The notes under the pieces were generated by a model that saw only the letters and a program-made list of their open reading frames with translations, did no database searches and was not told where the DNA came from. Below are positions 6,811 through 13,446 of a stretch of 41,163 bases of DNA, piece after piece (the stretch's first letter is position 1; every line of letters starts with the position of its first letter). The DNA lies in IMG/VR virus record IMGVR_UViG_3300036852_000130, positions 1-41,163 of that record; one strand, written 5' to 3'. Source of the stretch: a virus. The position numbers and the translations under genes are program-made.

Positions 6811-7136
6811 CCAGCCCGAAGCGTGACCCACGGCGGCGCCCGACACATCCGGGCGAGATTCTGCGCGAGGACATGCTGCCCGCGCTCGGGTGGACGCAAG
6901 AACAATTCGCCGCACGTCTCGGGGTTACGCGCGTCACCGTCGCGCGGCTGCTGCTGGAACACGCGGCGATGAGCCCGACGATGGCACTGCGGCTGAATCG
7001 GTTGCTGGGCACGCCCGCCGAAGTGTGGATGGCAATGCAATCCGAGTGCGACATGTGGGACGCACGCCAGAGCGCCGCGACGTTGAACGCCATTCGTCCG
7101 CTGACGGCGCGCGAGCGCGGGCGCCTCCGAAAGTGA
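6807..7136 (+). CDS. HigA/VapI-family XRE regulator (solitary antitoxin-like)
   Basis: A 109-residue protein; ATG 6807 overlaps the upstream stop. RRRPTHPGEILREDMLPALG followed by WTQEQFAARLGVTRVTVARL is the signature of HigA-type antitoxins (HPGEIL, then an XRE helix-turn-helix), at residues 8-50. The following GTPAEVWMAMQSECDMWDA also fits the family. In HigBA modules HigA neutralises the toxin and represses its own promoter. No HigB-like toxin is adjacent, so this copy may act as a regulator or neutralise host toxins. Family assignment is firm; the role is inference. Confidence 0.85.
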   Translation: MTSPKRDPRRRPTHPGEILREDMLPALGWTQEQFAARLGVTRVTVARLLLEHAAMSPTMALRLNRLLGTPAEVWMAMQSECDMWDARQSAATLNAIRPLTARERGRLRK

Positions 7137-7417
7137 ACACCAGGGATTGTATTGCGCGTCGGCGCGCCGCGCCTGTGGATATCTTGCGGGCGTCCCGTGA
7201 GCTGTTTAACGCAACCAGAATTTGCAGTCTTGTTAGGCGTACTCTCTAGCTCTTACGCGCGCGGAGAAAAAGGTTCCCGCGCGCGCGCGCCCGGAGTCTC
7301 AGGGAATACTCCGTAGATACCTCTCACGTATGTAAATACCTGTAGTAGCGGACGCACTTTCGGTGGACAACCGCGAAACGTGCGGCGATGCACACACAAG
7401 ATATGGGGGTAGATAGC
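7137..7417 (+). promoter_or_regulatory. Intergenic regulatory stretch
   Basis: A 281-bp stretch without a convincing gene. It contains an alternating GC run at 7278-7291, GGAGT/ACTCC arms (7293-7312) around a GAGTCTCAG that mirrors the iteron sequence, and an imperfect hairpin (about 7352-7384, CGCAC-TTTCG paired with CGAAA-C-GTGCG). It ends in the CTATCTA-class heptamer TAGATAG at 7410, between the GGGGG ribosome binding site and the start codon of the next gene. Promoters are likely here but none is clear. Confidence 0.45.
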
Positions 7418-7672
7418 ATGCAGCAGCCCGCACTGATGACGCTCGACGAGGCGCGCAAGAAGTTTCCGCCGATATGGACGATCTACGAGAACCCACGCGA
7501 CTACCCGGGCAAGTGGGTCGTGCGAATGTGGTGGGGTGAAAACCCGGAGCCCGATGCGGGCGTATGCGATTCGCTGGAGCTGGCGCGCGAGCTGATCCAG
7601 CGCGCGGGCGGATGTTTCTGCCTCAATCGCAGCCCGGCCGACGATCCGGCCATCGCCGAGAGCTGGATTTAG
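7418..7672 (+). CDS. Phage hypothetical protein (WTIYENPRDYP family)
   Basis: An 84-residue protein. ATG 7418 lies 8 bases after GGGGG; upstream ATGs at 7388 and 7403 are possible but poorly spaced. The core IWTIYENPRDYPGKWVVRMW followed by LELARELIQRAGGCFCLNR is a compact alpha/beta domain seen in many phages and prophages as a conserved protein of unknown role. The TAGATAG heptamer occupies the space between ribosome binding site and start, so a protein bound there could block translation signals or the transcript start. Confidence 0.7.
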   Translation: MQQPALMTLDEARKKFPPIWTIYENPRDYPGKWVVRMWWGENPEPDAGVCDSLELARELIQRAGGCFCLNRSPADDPAIAESWI

Positions 7673-7755
7673 CGGAGCCTATCTCTGTCACGTGCCGGCA
7701 TTTCATGACATCGGCTACACTCCCGGGGCCGCAGTCGGGGTGGTGAAGGTTTCGT
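7620..7755 (-). CDS. Possible short leftward gene with duplicated leader
   Basis: GTG 7755 is preceded by GGAGACAGGACAA, identical to the leader of the gene at 3803, and a similar CACTC lies before it in both. The frame gives 45 residues (begins VSRNLHHPDCGPG, contains CRHVTEIG) and runs antisense into the end of the 7418-7672 gene. The identical leader is the only strong evidence; the protein itself is unremarkable. It may be a remnant or a regulatory duplication rather than a working gene. Confidence 0.3.
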
Positions 7756-8017
7756 GACACTTGTCCTGTCTCCGAGTGCCGACACTGCCCCGGCTGCTGC
7801 TCATCCACGCCTTAAGGCTTCTCCCGATTGTTAGCTAGCTAGTCCTGTGCACCCACGACAGTCATCGACTTTGACGGTTAAACAATCACTCCTAACTGCT
7901 TGAGTATCGCCGTAAAGTCTTTACGGCACGTTCATTCACCTGTAAGAATCCTCCCGCTCTGGGTGGCTACTCGCTTGCTTCGCCACCCTTTGAGACAAGG
8001 ACAAGGGGAAGTCTCGC
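7673..8017 (+). promoter_or_regulatory. Promoter region of the 8018-11192 operon
   Basis: A 345-bp gap. It includes a TAGCTAGCTA palindrome (7833-7842), a plausible sigma70-type promoter with TTGACG at 7871 and TAACTG 16 bases later, and the palindrome GCCGTAAA-GTC-TTTACGGC (7909-7927), suited to a dimeric regulator just downstream of the promoter. Ribosome binding site AAGGGGA precedes GTG 8018. No rightward gene is seen in it. Confidence 0.55.
7909..7927. promoter_or_regulatory. Palindromic operator candidate GCCGTAAA-N3-TTTACGGC
   Basis: A perfect 8-bp inverted repeat with a 3-base centre, about 90 bp before the 8018 gene. In RNA it would be a stable hairpin, but no T tract follows, so I favour a protein operator. 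The helix-turn-helix product of the next gene is a natural candidate autoregulator. Confidence 0.55.
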
Positions 8018-8464
8018 GTGCCATTTTCCGAGCGGATGCTCGCGCAGCTACGCGCCAAGGGCGATAAACGACTCCTGACCACCGCCGAGGTGCGGTCGCT
8101 CACCGGAATTTCGCGCCAAAAGTGGCAGCGATTCGGGCGCAACCCAGACTTTCCCGTGCGTCGTCATGTCGGCCGGCAGTGGTGCGTCAACGCCCACGAG
8201 CTGGCGCAGTTCCTTGAAAATCTGAACTCCATTCACCGGGCCATGACGATCAGCGAAATTGCCATCTTCGCGCGCATGACTACCTACACGCTCAACGATC
8301 TCATCGCCAACGGCGGCTTTCCCAAGCCCATTGGCATGCTCAACGGTCGACAGCGATACGCGCGCGCCGACATCGAGGCGTGGCAGACCGAACGACTTGG
8401 CGGGCTCGCGCCACCGGATAGCGGCGGGCCCAAGAAGGCCAAAAAAAAAAATGACGCGGGGTAA
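8018..8464 (+). CDS. Protein with two tandem AlpA-like helix-turn-helix domains
   Basis: A 148-residue protein; GTG 8018 follows AAGGGGA by 8 bases. Residues 18-66 (LLTTAEVRSLTGISRQKWQR, then NPDFPVRRHVGRQWCVNAHE) and 74-124 (MTISEIAIFARMTTYTLNDL, then GGFPKPIGMLNGRQRYARAD) each look like an AlpA/MerR-type winged helix-turn-helix. The C-terminus is Lys-rich. A single chain with two such domains could bind an inverted repeat as a monomer, for example at 7909-7927. It opens the operon running to 11192, suggesting an early transcription activator or repressor. Confidence 0.8.
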   Translation: MPFSERMLAQLRAKGDKRLLTTAEVRSLTGISRQKWQRFGRNPDFPVRRHVGRQWCVNAHELAQFLENLNSIHRAMTISEIAIFARMTTYTLNDLIANGGFPKPIGMLNGRQRYARADIEAWQTERLGGLAPPDSGGPKKAKKKNDAG

Positions 8465-8481
8465 CCCGCACGGGGAACGAC

Positions 8482-8676
8482 ATGGCGAAGCGACACCGAG
8501 CGCCGAGGCGGCGTAAAACCCAGGTCCTGCGACTGAATCTGCCGCGCGACGTGTGGAAGATCATCACTGCGGCGGCGAGTCTGGCGATGATGAAACCCGA
8601 GCAGATGGCGGGAGCGATCCTCGCGCTGGGTCTCGTCAAAGAACGCCTCCCCATAGCGCCGAAGGAGCGCTCATGA
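8482..8676 (+). CDS. Small basic ribbon-helix-helix-like protein
   Basis: A 64-residue protein with GGGGAA before ATG 8482. After a basic leader (MAKRHRAPRRRKT) comes VLRLNLPRDVWKIITAAASL then KPEQMAGAILALGL, a strand followed by two helices as in Arc/CopG DNA-binding dimers. The residues are consistent with the fold but not diagnostic. Its ATGA overlap with the next gene ties it to the operon. It is a plausible small regulator. Confidence 0.6.
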   Translation: MAKRHRAPRRRKTQVLRLNLPRDVWKIITAAASLAMMKPEQMAGAILALGLVKERLPIAPKERS

Positions 8677-8909
8677 CGCCCGGCGACGAACTGCGCCTCG
8701 CGCGAGCCAAAGCGCGCTGCGAACAGGCCGGCAAGTTGCTGCGCCGTTCAATGCACTTCGCCGCCGCGTCCGCCGTGTTCGGCCTCACGGCCGGCGCGCT
8801 GATGGTCTGGCGCCGTGACATCGAGGGCGCGTGGCTGCTGATCGGCGGCGCGTTCTGGTTGAACTTCGCGAGCGCGCGCTACAGCCGCCGCGCGCGGGAG
8901 CTGCTGTGA
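8673..8909 (+). CDS. Small membrane protein with two predicted helices
   Basis: A 78-residue protein beginning MTPGDELRLARAKARCEQ. Two hydrophobic segments, residues 29-45 (AAASAVFGLTAGALMV) and 53-67 (AWLLIGGAFWLNFAS), are joined by a short charged loop (WRRDIEG), with basic ends, so both termini should lie in the cytoplasm. Size and topology resemble a class II holin, but the position in an early operon far from any lysin makes that doubtful. Overlaps both neighbours by 4 bases. Confidence 0.65.
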   Translation: MTPGDELRLARAKARCEQAGKLLRRSMHFAAASAVFGLTAGALMVWRRDIEGAWLLIGGAFWLNFASARYSRRARELL

Positions 8910-9577
8910 CTCGCCAGTGTCTGCGGCCGGAACTCGCCGCCATCGTGCCGCCGCGCATGTGCCAGCGGCCCGTCGACCATCGCGGCTACACGGTGCCGTG
9001 GTTCGTCGAATGGATCGACGGCAAGCCCGACTTCCGCGTGATGGACCGCCGCAAATTTTTCCTCGCGCTCAAGAATCGGCTTTGCTGGCTGTGCGGCGAA
9101 AAACTCGGCGTGTTCATGACGTTTTGCATCGGGCCGATGTGCGTGGTGAATCGGATCACCAGCGAGCCGCCGTGCCACCTGGAATGCGCCGAGTACGCCG
9201 CGAAGGGCTGCCCGTTTCTCACGATCCCCACCGCGAAGTACCGCACGCCGAATCTGCCGGAAGGCTGGTCTGAAACGCCGGGCATGCTGCAACACAACCC
9301 CACTGCCTGCGCGCTCTACACCACGCGGAAATACACCGCGCAGCGCGTGCACGATGGCGAAAATGAGGGCGTGCTGCTCCAGCTCGGCGAACCCGAGACG
9401 ATCACCTTTTGGCACCGGGGACGCCTCGCGACGCGCGAGGAAACTCTCGCCGCGATGAACGTCGGGCTTCCGCACTTGCGGGCCGCTGCTGAATCGGACG
9501 GGCCGGACGCCGTGGAGCTGCTGGAAAAACGACTGCAGTACGCGCAGCGCTATCTGCCGGCGGAAGTGCCGGCATGA
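8906..9577 (+). CDS. Cys-rich conserved phage protein
   Basis: A 223-residue protein from GTG 8906, overlapping the previous stop as GTGA. Residues 50-115 carry a cluster of Cys/His pairs (CWLCGEKLG, CIGPMCVVNRIT, CHLECAEYAAKGCPFL), probably binding two zinc ions. The C-terminal part (TITFWHRGRLATREETLAAM and ELLEKRLQYAQRYLP) is helical. This arrangement occurs in many temperate phages as a conserved protein of unknown function within early operons. Related proteins are sometimes located near replication genes, but none are recognisable here. Confidence 0.75.
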   Translation: MTRQCLRPELAAIVPPRMCQRPVDHRGYTVPWFVEWIDGKPDFRVMDRRKFFLALKNRLCWLCGEKLGVFMTFCIGPMCVVNRITSEPPCHLECAEYAAKGCPFLTIPTAKYRTPNLPEGWSETPGMLQHNPTACALYTTRKYTAQRVHDGENEGVLLQLGEPETITFWHRGRLATREETLAAMNVGLPHLRAAAESDGPDAVELLEKRLQYAQRYLPAEVPA

Positions 9578-9858
9578 ATCCCGTGGCCGTCAATCCTACG
9601 CTCGCGCACCTGCTGGAAGTGCAAGCCGCGCTGCTCGACGCCTATCTATCGCAGAACCTCGGCAAGCGCTTCGCGTATGTCATCTACGTGGTGCCGACCG
9701 ATCTCTCCGGGCCCGTGGCCGGCGTCAGCAACTGCCACGCCCCCCTCGTTGAAGAAGGCGCGGACTTCGCCGTGCGCCAGCTCGCGCAACTGACGCCGGG
9801 CGCCGTGATCGAGGTCGACGCCACGCCGCGCACCGTGCAAGGACTGCCCCGTGCCTGA
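9574..9858 (+). CDS. Hypothetical protein
   Basis: A 94-residue protein whose ATG overlaps the previous stop. It starts with a helix (LAHLLEVQAALLDAYLSQNL) and continues with beta-like FAYVIYVVPTDLSGPVAG and a C-terminal VIEVDATPRTVQG. The stretch Y-L-S near residue 24 is encoded TAT CTA TCG and contains one of the dispersed heptamers (9642). I do not recognise a family. It overlaps the next gene by 8 bases. Confidence 0.65.
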   Translation: MNPVAVNPTLAHLLEVQAALLDAYLSQNLGKRFAYVIYVVPTDLSGPVAGVSNCHAPLVEEGADFAVRQLAQLTPGAVIEVDATPRTVQGLPRA

Positions 9859-10126
9859 TATCCCCACTGACGCTGACGCTGACGCCATCCTGCGGCGCGC
9901 CATCGATCTCGCGGCGCGCATCAAGCCGCTCATGACCGGTCAAGGCCCGGACGTGCAAGGCGCCGTGCTGGTCGAATTGGTCGCGCGACACTTGGCCGGC
10001 CATGCGAAGCGCGAGCGGAGCTATCTGCTGGCACTGCATATCAAATCGGTGCGGGACATGATTCCCGTCGTCGAGGAGGAACTATTCGGCACGGCCGGCC
10101 ACCCGGGAAATCGCAATGACTCCTAA
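9851..10126 (+). CDS. Conserved phage helical protein
   Basis: A 91-residue protein from GTG 9851. The pattern IKPLMTGQGPDVQGAVLVEL, VARHLAGHAKR, LLALHIKSVRDMIPVVEEEL and FGTAGHP is similar to a small helical protein common in phages of high-GC bacteria, where it is annotated only as hypothetical. All-alpha, acidic, no cysteines. It overlaps both neighbours (8 and 11 bases), so translation is probably coupled. Confidence 0.65.
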   Translation: MPDIPTDADADAILRRAIDLAARIKPLMTGQGPDVQGAVLVELVARHLAGHAKRERSYLLALHIKSVRDMIPVVEEELFGTAGHPGNRNDS

Positions 10127-10370
10127 CATCGTCTCCGACGCCGAGGAAGGCGCCGTCCGCCGCGTCATGACCGCCACGGCGAAAGTCTTGCAGCGCGAGC
10201 TGCGCGAGATTAGTGAGGGAGACCGCGTGGTGCTGCTGATCACGCTGCCACCTGGGCGGCAGGGTCGCGTGCACGCACTCGGCGACTTCTCGGACGCCTA
10301 CGAGCTGCGCAACTTCCTCGAATACGTGCTCAAGAACATGGACGGTGAAAAAACCGTGTGGACGCCATGA
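10116..10370 (+). CDS. Hypothetical protein
   Basis: An 84-residue alpha/beta protein: an N-terminal helix (EEGAVRRVMTATAKVLQREL), a strand (RVVLLITLPPG) and a C-terminal helix (YELRNFLEYVLKNMDG). No known motif. It overlaps the previous gene by 11 bases and the next by 4. Function unknown; the composition matches its neighbours, so it is a genuine operon member. Confidence 0.6.
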   Translation: MTPNIVSDAEEGAVRRVMTATAKVLQRELREISEGDRVVLLITLPPGRQGRVHALGDFSDAYELRNFLEYVLKNMDGEKTVWTP

Positions 10371-10561
10371 GACGAGACCGCGAAGCCCAAGAGCCCGAGA
10401 CGCGCGTCGGCATTTGCTGGGGCTGCCAGTCTGACGCCATGGCGCTGTTCAAGGTGCCATCTATCTACCGCTACCGCTGCGCCGATTGCTTCGAGCGGGA
10501 GACCGGCTTCCGTCACCACCTCTCACCGCCGCGCGAACATCCGCGCATTGTGTTGCCATGA
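10367..10561 (+). CDS. Small zinc-ribbon protein
   Basis: A 64-residue protein starting MRRDREAQEPE, ATG overlapping the previous stop. CWGC at residues 17-20 and CADC at 37-40 form a two-knuckle zinc ribbon separated by a short loop (FKVPSIYRYR). The CTATCTA heptamer at 10461 falls in the S-I-Y codons. The ribbon may bind nucleic acid or RNA polymerase, but no partner can be named. Confidence 0.65.
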   Translation: MRRDREAQEPETRVGICWGCQSDAMALFKVPSIYRYRCADCFERETGFRHHLSPPREHPRIVLP

Positions 10562-10779
10562 GCACGTATTCCACCAGCAAGTACAAGATTGCGCGCAACG
10601 ATTACGTCTGCCTCGATTGCAATGCCGCGATCCCGAGCGGGACGGAGCATCTAGCTTTCCAAATCGGCCAGCGGCACACCTCGCGCATCTGCCTCGGTTG
10701 CAGCGTGAAGCGCGGCGCGAGCGGCGCGCCACTGTGGTACTGCGCGGCGACTCTCGCACGCTGCGGCGTCAGCCCATGA
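10558..10779 (+). CDS. Small zinc-ribbon protein
   Basis: A 73-residue protein (MSTYSTSKYKIARNDYVCLD). CLDC and CLGC knuckles, about 30 residues apart, with a His-containing linker (EHLAFQIGQRHTSR), suggest one zinc site; the layout resembles PARP-type or treble-clef ribbons in phage proteins of unknown role. It overlaps its neighbours by 4 bases on both sides. The second of two consecutive zinc-ribbon genes, though the two sequences are not close copies. Confidence 0.65.
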   Translation: MSTYSTSKYKIARNDYVCLDCNAAIPSGTEHLAFQIGQRHTSRICLGCSVKRGASGAPLWYCAATLARCGVSP

Positions 10780-11192
10780 GCCGCGCGCGGGTGTACGCGG
10801 AACGCACCGACGTTCCCGTAGATCGTTCCAAGGCAGAGATTGAGCGATTGCTGCAGCGGGCGGGCGCCACGCAATTCGCCACGCTGATGAGCCCGGTGGG
10901 TGCTGCCATCGCGTTCACTATCGGGGGACGTAACTACCGCTTCCACGTAACGATGCCGGAGGAACGCGCGCAAGCGGCGGCGGATCAGAAACGACGGCAA
11001 CGCTGGCGCGCGCTGTCGCTGGTGATCAAGGCGAAACTGGAAGCGGGCCGCAGCGGCATCACCACGCTTGAAACTGAATTGCTGCCCTATGCCGTGCTGC
11101 CCGGCGGGCGCACGGTCGCGGACGAAGCGCTGCCCGCCTTGAAGCGGGCTTACGAATCCGGCCGCGACGTGCCGTTACTTCCCGGAGTCTAA
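10776..11192 (+). CDS. Conserved phage protein (YAERTDVPV family)
   Basis: A 138-residue protein. VYAERTDVPVDRSKAEIERL followed by QRAGATQFATLMSPVGAAIA and NYRFHVTMP matches a family widespread in siphoviruses, usually near replication or recombination genes and without an assigned activity. The C-terminal half has the helical WRALSLVIKAKLEAG and LLPYAVLPGGRTVADEALPA segments typical of it. Last gene of the 8018-11192 operon, converging with a slight overlap on the leftward regulator at 11189. Confidence 0.75.
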   Translation: MSRARVYAERTDVPVDRSKAEIERLLQRAGATQFATLMSPVGAAIAFTIGGRNYRFHVTMPEERAQAAADQKRRQRWRALSLVIKAKLEAGRSGITTLETELLPYAVLPGGRTVADEALPALKRAYESGRDVPLLPGV

Positions 11193-11851
11193 CGATGCTC
11201 CGGGTGAATCATCGCCACCAAAGCGAGCGCGCGGTCCACTGGCAACGTGCCCGTGATGTTCACGGTCATGAAACGCGGATCGCCCGCGAAGGATTCGAGC
11301 TTCACGAGCGCGGGAGTGGCCCCTTCCGGCAATGGAAGGGGCGGCGGCGGTACTTCTGTCACCCTAACTACCCCCGTAGCCTTCTTCTTAGGCTTCTTTG
11401 CGACCGCCGCCGCCCCATGATCGTGCCCGTTGCCGGTCTTAGCGTGCGCCTTTTTCTGCTTCGCAGTCATGCGCAGCAGCGGCATCGCCTGCAGTTCGCC
11501 CTTGGGCTTGAGCAAATCCGCCGTGCTGATCTTGAAATACCCGGCGAGTCCATTCGCCGCGCCGGCGGTCGGGAAACTTTTCCCGAACACCCAGTTGCGC
11601 GCCGCCGCCGGCATGCGCGGGACAACATGCCCGTTTTTCCGCCGCACTTCGCCGTGCGCGAGGATCGCCAAATCCTTGTGATTCATGCCGCGCGCCAGCA
11701 GTTCTTCCGTAAGGCGCGCGCGAAACTTGAGTTTCGTGGCCTCGTCGACCGCGCGTGGATTCGGCCACTCGAAATCACCCGGCGCCTTCTTTGGTCGCGG
11801 GACCCGTTCGCCCATCAGGAAACCAGTCCTGATCACTTCGCCATTCGCCAT
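11189..11851 (-). CDS. XRE-like regulator, candidate phage repressor
   Basis: A 220-residue protein. Residues 40-115 (LKFRARLTEELLARGMNHKD, LAILAHGEVRRKNGHVVPR, AARNWVFGKSFPTAGAANGL, FKISTADLL) form an extended helix-turn-helix with an insertion, seen in repressor-like proteins of proteobacterial phages. A Lys/Ala linker (AKTGNGHDHGAAAVAKKPKK) leads to a C-terminal domain (ALVKLESFAGDPRFMTVNIT) that may dimerise; no LexA-type Ser-Lys protease site is visible. It is read against the surrounding early genes, as lysogeny repressors often are. Binding of the TAGGACA palindromes or CTGAGAC iterons is untested inference. Confidence 0.7.
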   Translation of the reverse strand: MANGEVIRTGFLMGERVPRPKKAPGDFEWPNPRAVDEATKLKFRARLTEELLARGMNHKDLAILAHGEVRRKNGHVVPRMPAAARNWVFGKSFPTAGAANGLAGYFKISTADLLKPKGELQAMPLLRMTAKQKKAHAKTGNGHDHGAAAVAKKPKKKATGVVRVTEVPPPPLPLPEGATPALVKLESFAGDPRFMTVNITGTLPVDRALALVAMIHPEHR

Positions 11852-11882
11852 GTCAATCTACTCCCGCCCGTGTCTCGGGCTA

Positions 11883-12167
11883 TCAGTGTCGCAAAACCTT
11901 TTCCGTGGACCCCGCACGCTTACGAGCCGCGCTCACGCGCTCGCGCGCGTCGCTCAACATTTCGCGGATGCGCGGCGATAGATAGTCAAAGCGGCTATCC
12001 CAGAAGTGGAGCTTTTCGCGACGCGTCTTTATCGCTTCGAGTCCCTGCGACTTCCAGTAGTAGCTGGCACTGCGGCACTTGTCGCAGATGGGCAGCCCGC
12101 CCTTGCTGCCGCGTCCCTCTGGAATTTCCTCTCCGCATTCGGCCACGTCGCACACATGCTTTGCCAT
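11883..12167 (-). CDS. Zinc-ribbon protein upstream of the regulator
   Basis: A 94-residue protein; ATG 12167 has GGAGAG 8 bases upstream. CDVAECGEEIPEGRGSKGGL with ICDKCRSASYYW gives a Cys4 zinc ribbon at residues 6-31, followed by a basic helical tail (REMLSDARERVSAARKRAG). It is the first gene of a two-gene leftward unit with the regulator 31 bases downstream. The leader contains the CTGAGAC iterons, so its mRNA start probably lies within or just beyond them. D-Y-L-S is coded with the heptamer at 11979. Confidence 0.7.
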   Translation of the reverse strand: MAKHVCDVAECGEEIPEGRGSKGGLPICDKCRSASYYWKSQGLEAIKTRREKLHFWDSRFDYLSPRIREMLSDARERVSAARKRAGSTEKVLRH

Positions 12168-12337
12168 GTCATATCTCTCCTTGAGACTGTCTGAGACGAA
12201 CTGAGACTACCTAACTTCGGAAGATACCCCCAACCAACTGAGAGTCAAGCAATTCGTGCCCTAGCTAGGCAAATGGATAAACGTAGTTTGGTGATCGCCT
12301 ACACGCCCCTAAGGACCGCAGGGGTCGGAGCATTCCT
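12168..12337. promoter_or_regulatory. Divergent control region between the regulator unit and the VRR-NUC gene
   Basis: A 170-bp region carrying three CTGAGAC iterons (12182-12208), CCAACTGAGAGTCAAG (12233-12248) that closely resembles CCAACTGACACTCAAG at 5909-5924, and the palindrome CCTAGCTAGG (12260-12269). A GGAG site (12327-12330) precedes TTG 12338. Both flanking operons start here, so it is a likely genetic-switch region. Confidence 0.6.
12182..12208. repeat. CTGAGAC iterons, 10-bp period, site 2
   Basis: TTGAGACTGT, CTGAGACGAA and CTGAGACTAC follow one another with exact 10-base spacing from 12181. They share the core (C/T)TGAGAC with the array at 6093-6130. They lie in the leader of the leftward regulator unit, next to its ribosome binding site. 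Confidence 0.65.
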
Positions 12338-12805
12338 TTGCGCTTTAATGACGCACAACTTCGGGAATTCGTCGCGCGCGGTGCCATCGCGCAGGCGGAC
12401 GTAAACGCCATCGCGTCTAACAAGAAAAAGCGCGCGCACCCCGAGGACGACATCCAGCGGGCGTGCTGTCAGTTCTGGGAGCTGTGCTATCCCGCGACGT
12501 GGAACATGACGTTCCACCCGCCGAACGGGCTCGCGGCGAAAAATAAGAAGCTGGCCGCGATATTTGCGGGGCTCGGCGTAAAGCCGGGTGTGTTCGACCT
12601 CATTTGCTTGGCGCGGCGCGGGCCGTTCTCGGGCTTCGCGCTGGAACTGAAAGCGCCAGGGAGAGGCACCACCACCGCGCAGGACGAATGGCGGGCGCGC
12701 TTCATAGCCGAGGGCTGGTTCGCTGCCGTCGCCGACAGCGTGGACAAGGCGCTGCAGATCATTCGCGAATATAACGAGCTACCCCCGAGGCGCGACACGC
12801 GATGA
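12338..12805 (+). CDS. VRR-NUC domain nuclease
   Basis: A 155-residue protein from TTG 12338 with GGAG 7 bases upstream. After a 35-residue leader, EDDIQRACCQFW, the G-x-KPGVFDLICLA segment (about residues 80-93) and FALELKAPG (about 100-108) give the E, D and E-x-K residues of the PD-(D/E)xK VRR-NUC fold, followed by a helix (ADSVDKALQIIREY). Stand-alone phage VRR-NUC proteins act as structure-specific or Holliday-junction nucleases in recombination. It is the only recognisable DNA-metabolism enzyme of the early region and starts the rightward operon. Confidence 0.85.
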   Translation: MRFNDAQLREFVARGAIAQADVNAIASNKKKRAHPEDDIQRACCQFWELCYPATWNMTFHPPNGLAAKNKKLAAIFAGLGVKPGVFDLICLARRGPFSGFALELKAPGRGTTTAQDEWRARFIAEGWFAAVADSVDKALQIIREYNELPPRRDTR

Positions 12806-13023
12806 GAACCGTGGGCCAGCAAATCGCGCTGATGCGTTACAACGCCGAGCGTTGCGAGAAGTCGAAATACCCGCGTTGCGCGTGCGCGTGCGGCGGCACA
12901 AAACACGGACAGCCGCACGGGGCCGACTGGATCAGGGAACAGGAGACGCGCATCCGCGAGCTGATTTCCGACGACCTGCGGGCGAAGGAAACGGCGGAAG
13001 GCCGGCCGGGGCTATTCCCGTGA
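12802..13023 (+). CDS. Small Cys/His-rich phage protein
   Basis: A 73-residue protein, ATG overlapping the previous stop. CACACGGTKHGQPHG is a compact Cys-Gly-His motif known from short phage proteins of unknown role (often written CxCxCGGxxHG). The rest is helical and charged (WIREQETRIRELISDDLRAK). It ends in a GTGA overlap with the next gene. Zinc binding is likely; function unknown. Confidence 0.65.
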   Translation: MRTVGQQIALMRYNAERCEKSKYPRCACACGGTKHGQPHGADWIREQETRIRELISDDLRAKETAEGRPGLFP

Positions 13024-13442
13024 ATAAGCGCCGCTTCGATCTACTCGACCAGAAAGGCAAGACCGTGATCTCGCTCGATCTCGTGCGCGAAAGCATGGTG
13101 ACGCGCAACGCGACGGACGGCGGCGGGTGCGCGCACATCGGCGTGGAGGTGGACCCGATCAAGGCCACGCTCGAATGCGTTGCATGCAAGGCGCAACTGT
13201 CGCCAACGCAGTGGATTTATCAGCTCATCGAATACTGGGATCACGTCGTGCACATGCACGACAGCGCGAACCGAAGCCGACGCGCAATGGAAATGCAGGC
13301 ACAGATGTTAGAGAGGAAGTCGCGCTGCAAGTGCGATCACTGTGGGCGGGTGACGCGCGTGCGCCTGCCTCGTTTGAACTACGCGCAGTTGCGGTCGCTC
13401 GACCAGCCAGCCGAGCGACCGCCCACAAACCCCAAGGAGTGA
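13020..13442 (+). CDS. Phage zinc-finger protein with two Cys clusters
   Basis: A 140-residue protein from GTG 13020 (GTGA overlap). CAHIGVEVDPIKATLECVAC forms the first metal site and CKCDHCGRV (residue 107 onward) the second. Between them lies a helical region (QWIYQLIEYWDHVVHMHDSA). The layout, a histidine-bearing finger, long helix and a terminal CxCxxC, recurs in many phages near recombination nucleases. It probably binds nucleic acid; the activity is not known. Confidence 0.7.
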   Translation: MNKRRFDLLDQKGKTVISLDLVRESMVTRNATDGGGCAHIGVEVDPIKATLECVACKAQLSPTQWIYQLIEYWDHVVHMHDSANRSRRAMEMQAQMLERKSRCKCDHCGRVTRVRLPRLNYAQLRSLDQPAERPPTNPKE

Positions 13443-13446
13443 ATTT

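Noticed and set aside
8673-8909. Holin
   Set aside because: Two membrane helices fit, but the gene lies in an early operon with no lysin or spanin nearby; left as a membrane protein of unknown role.
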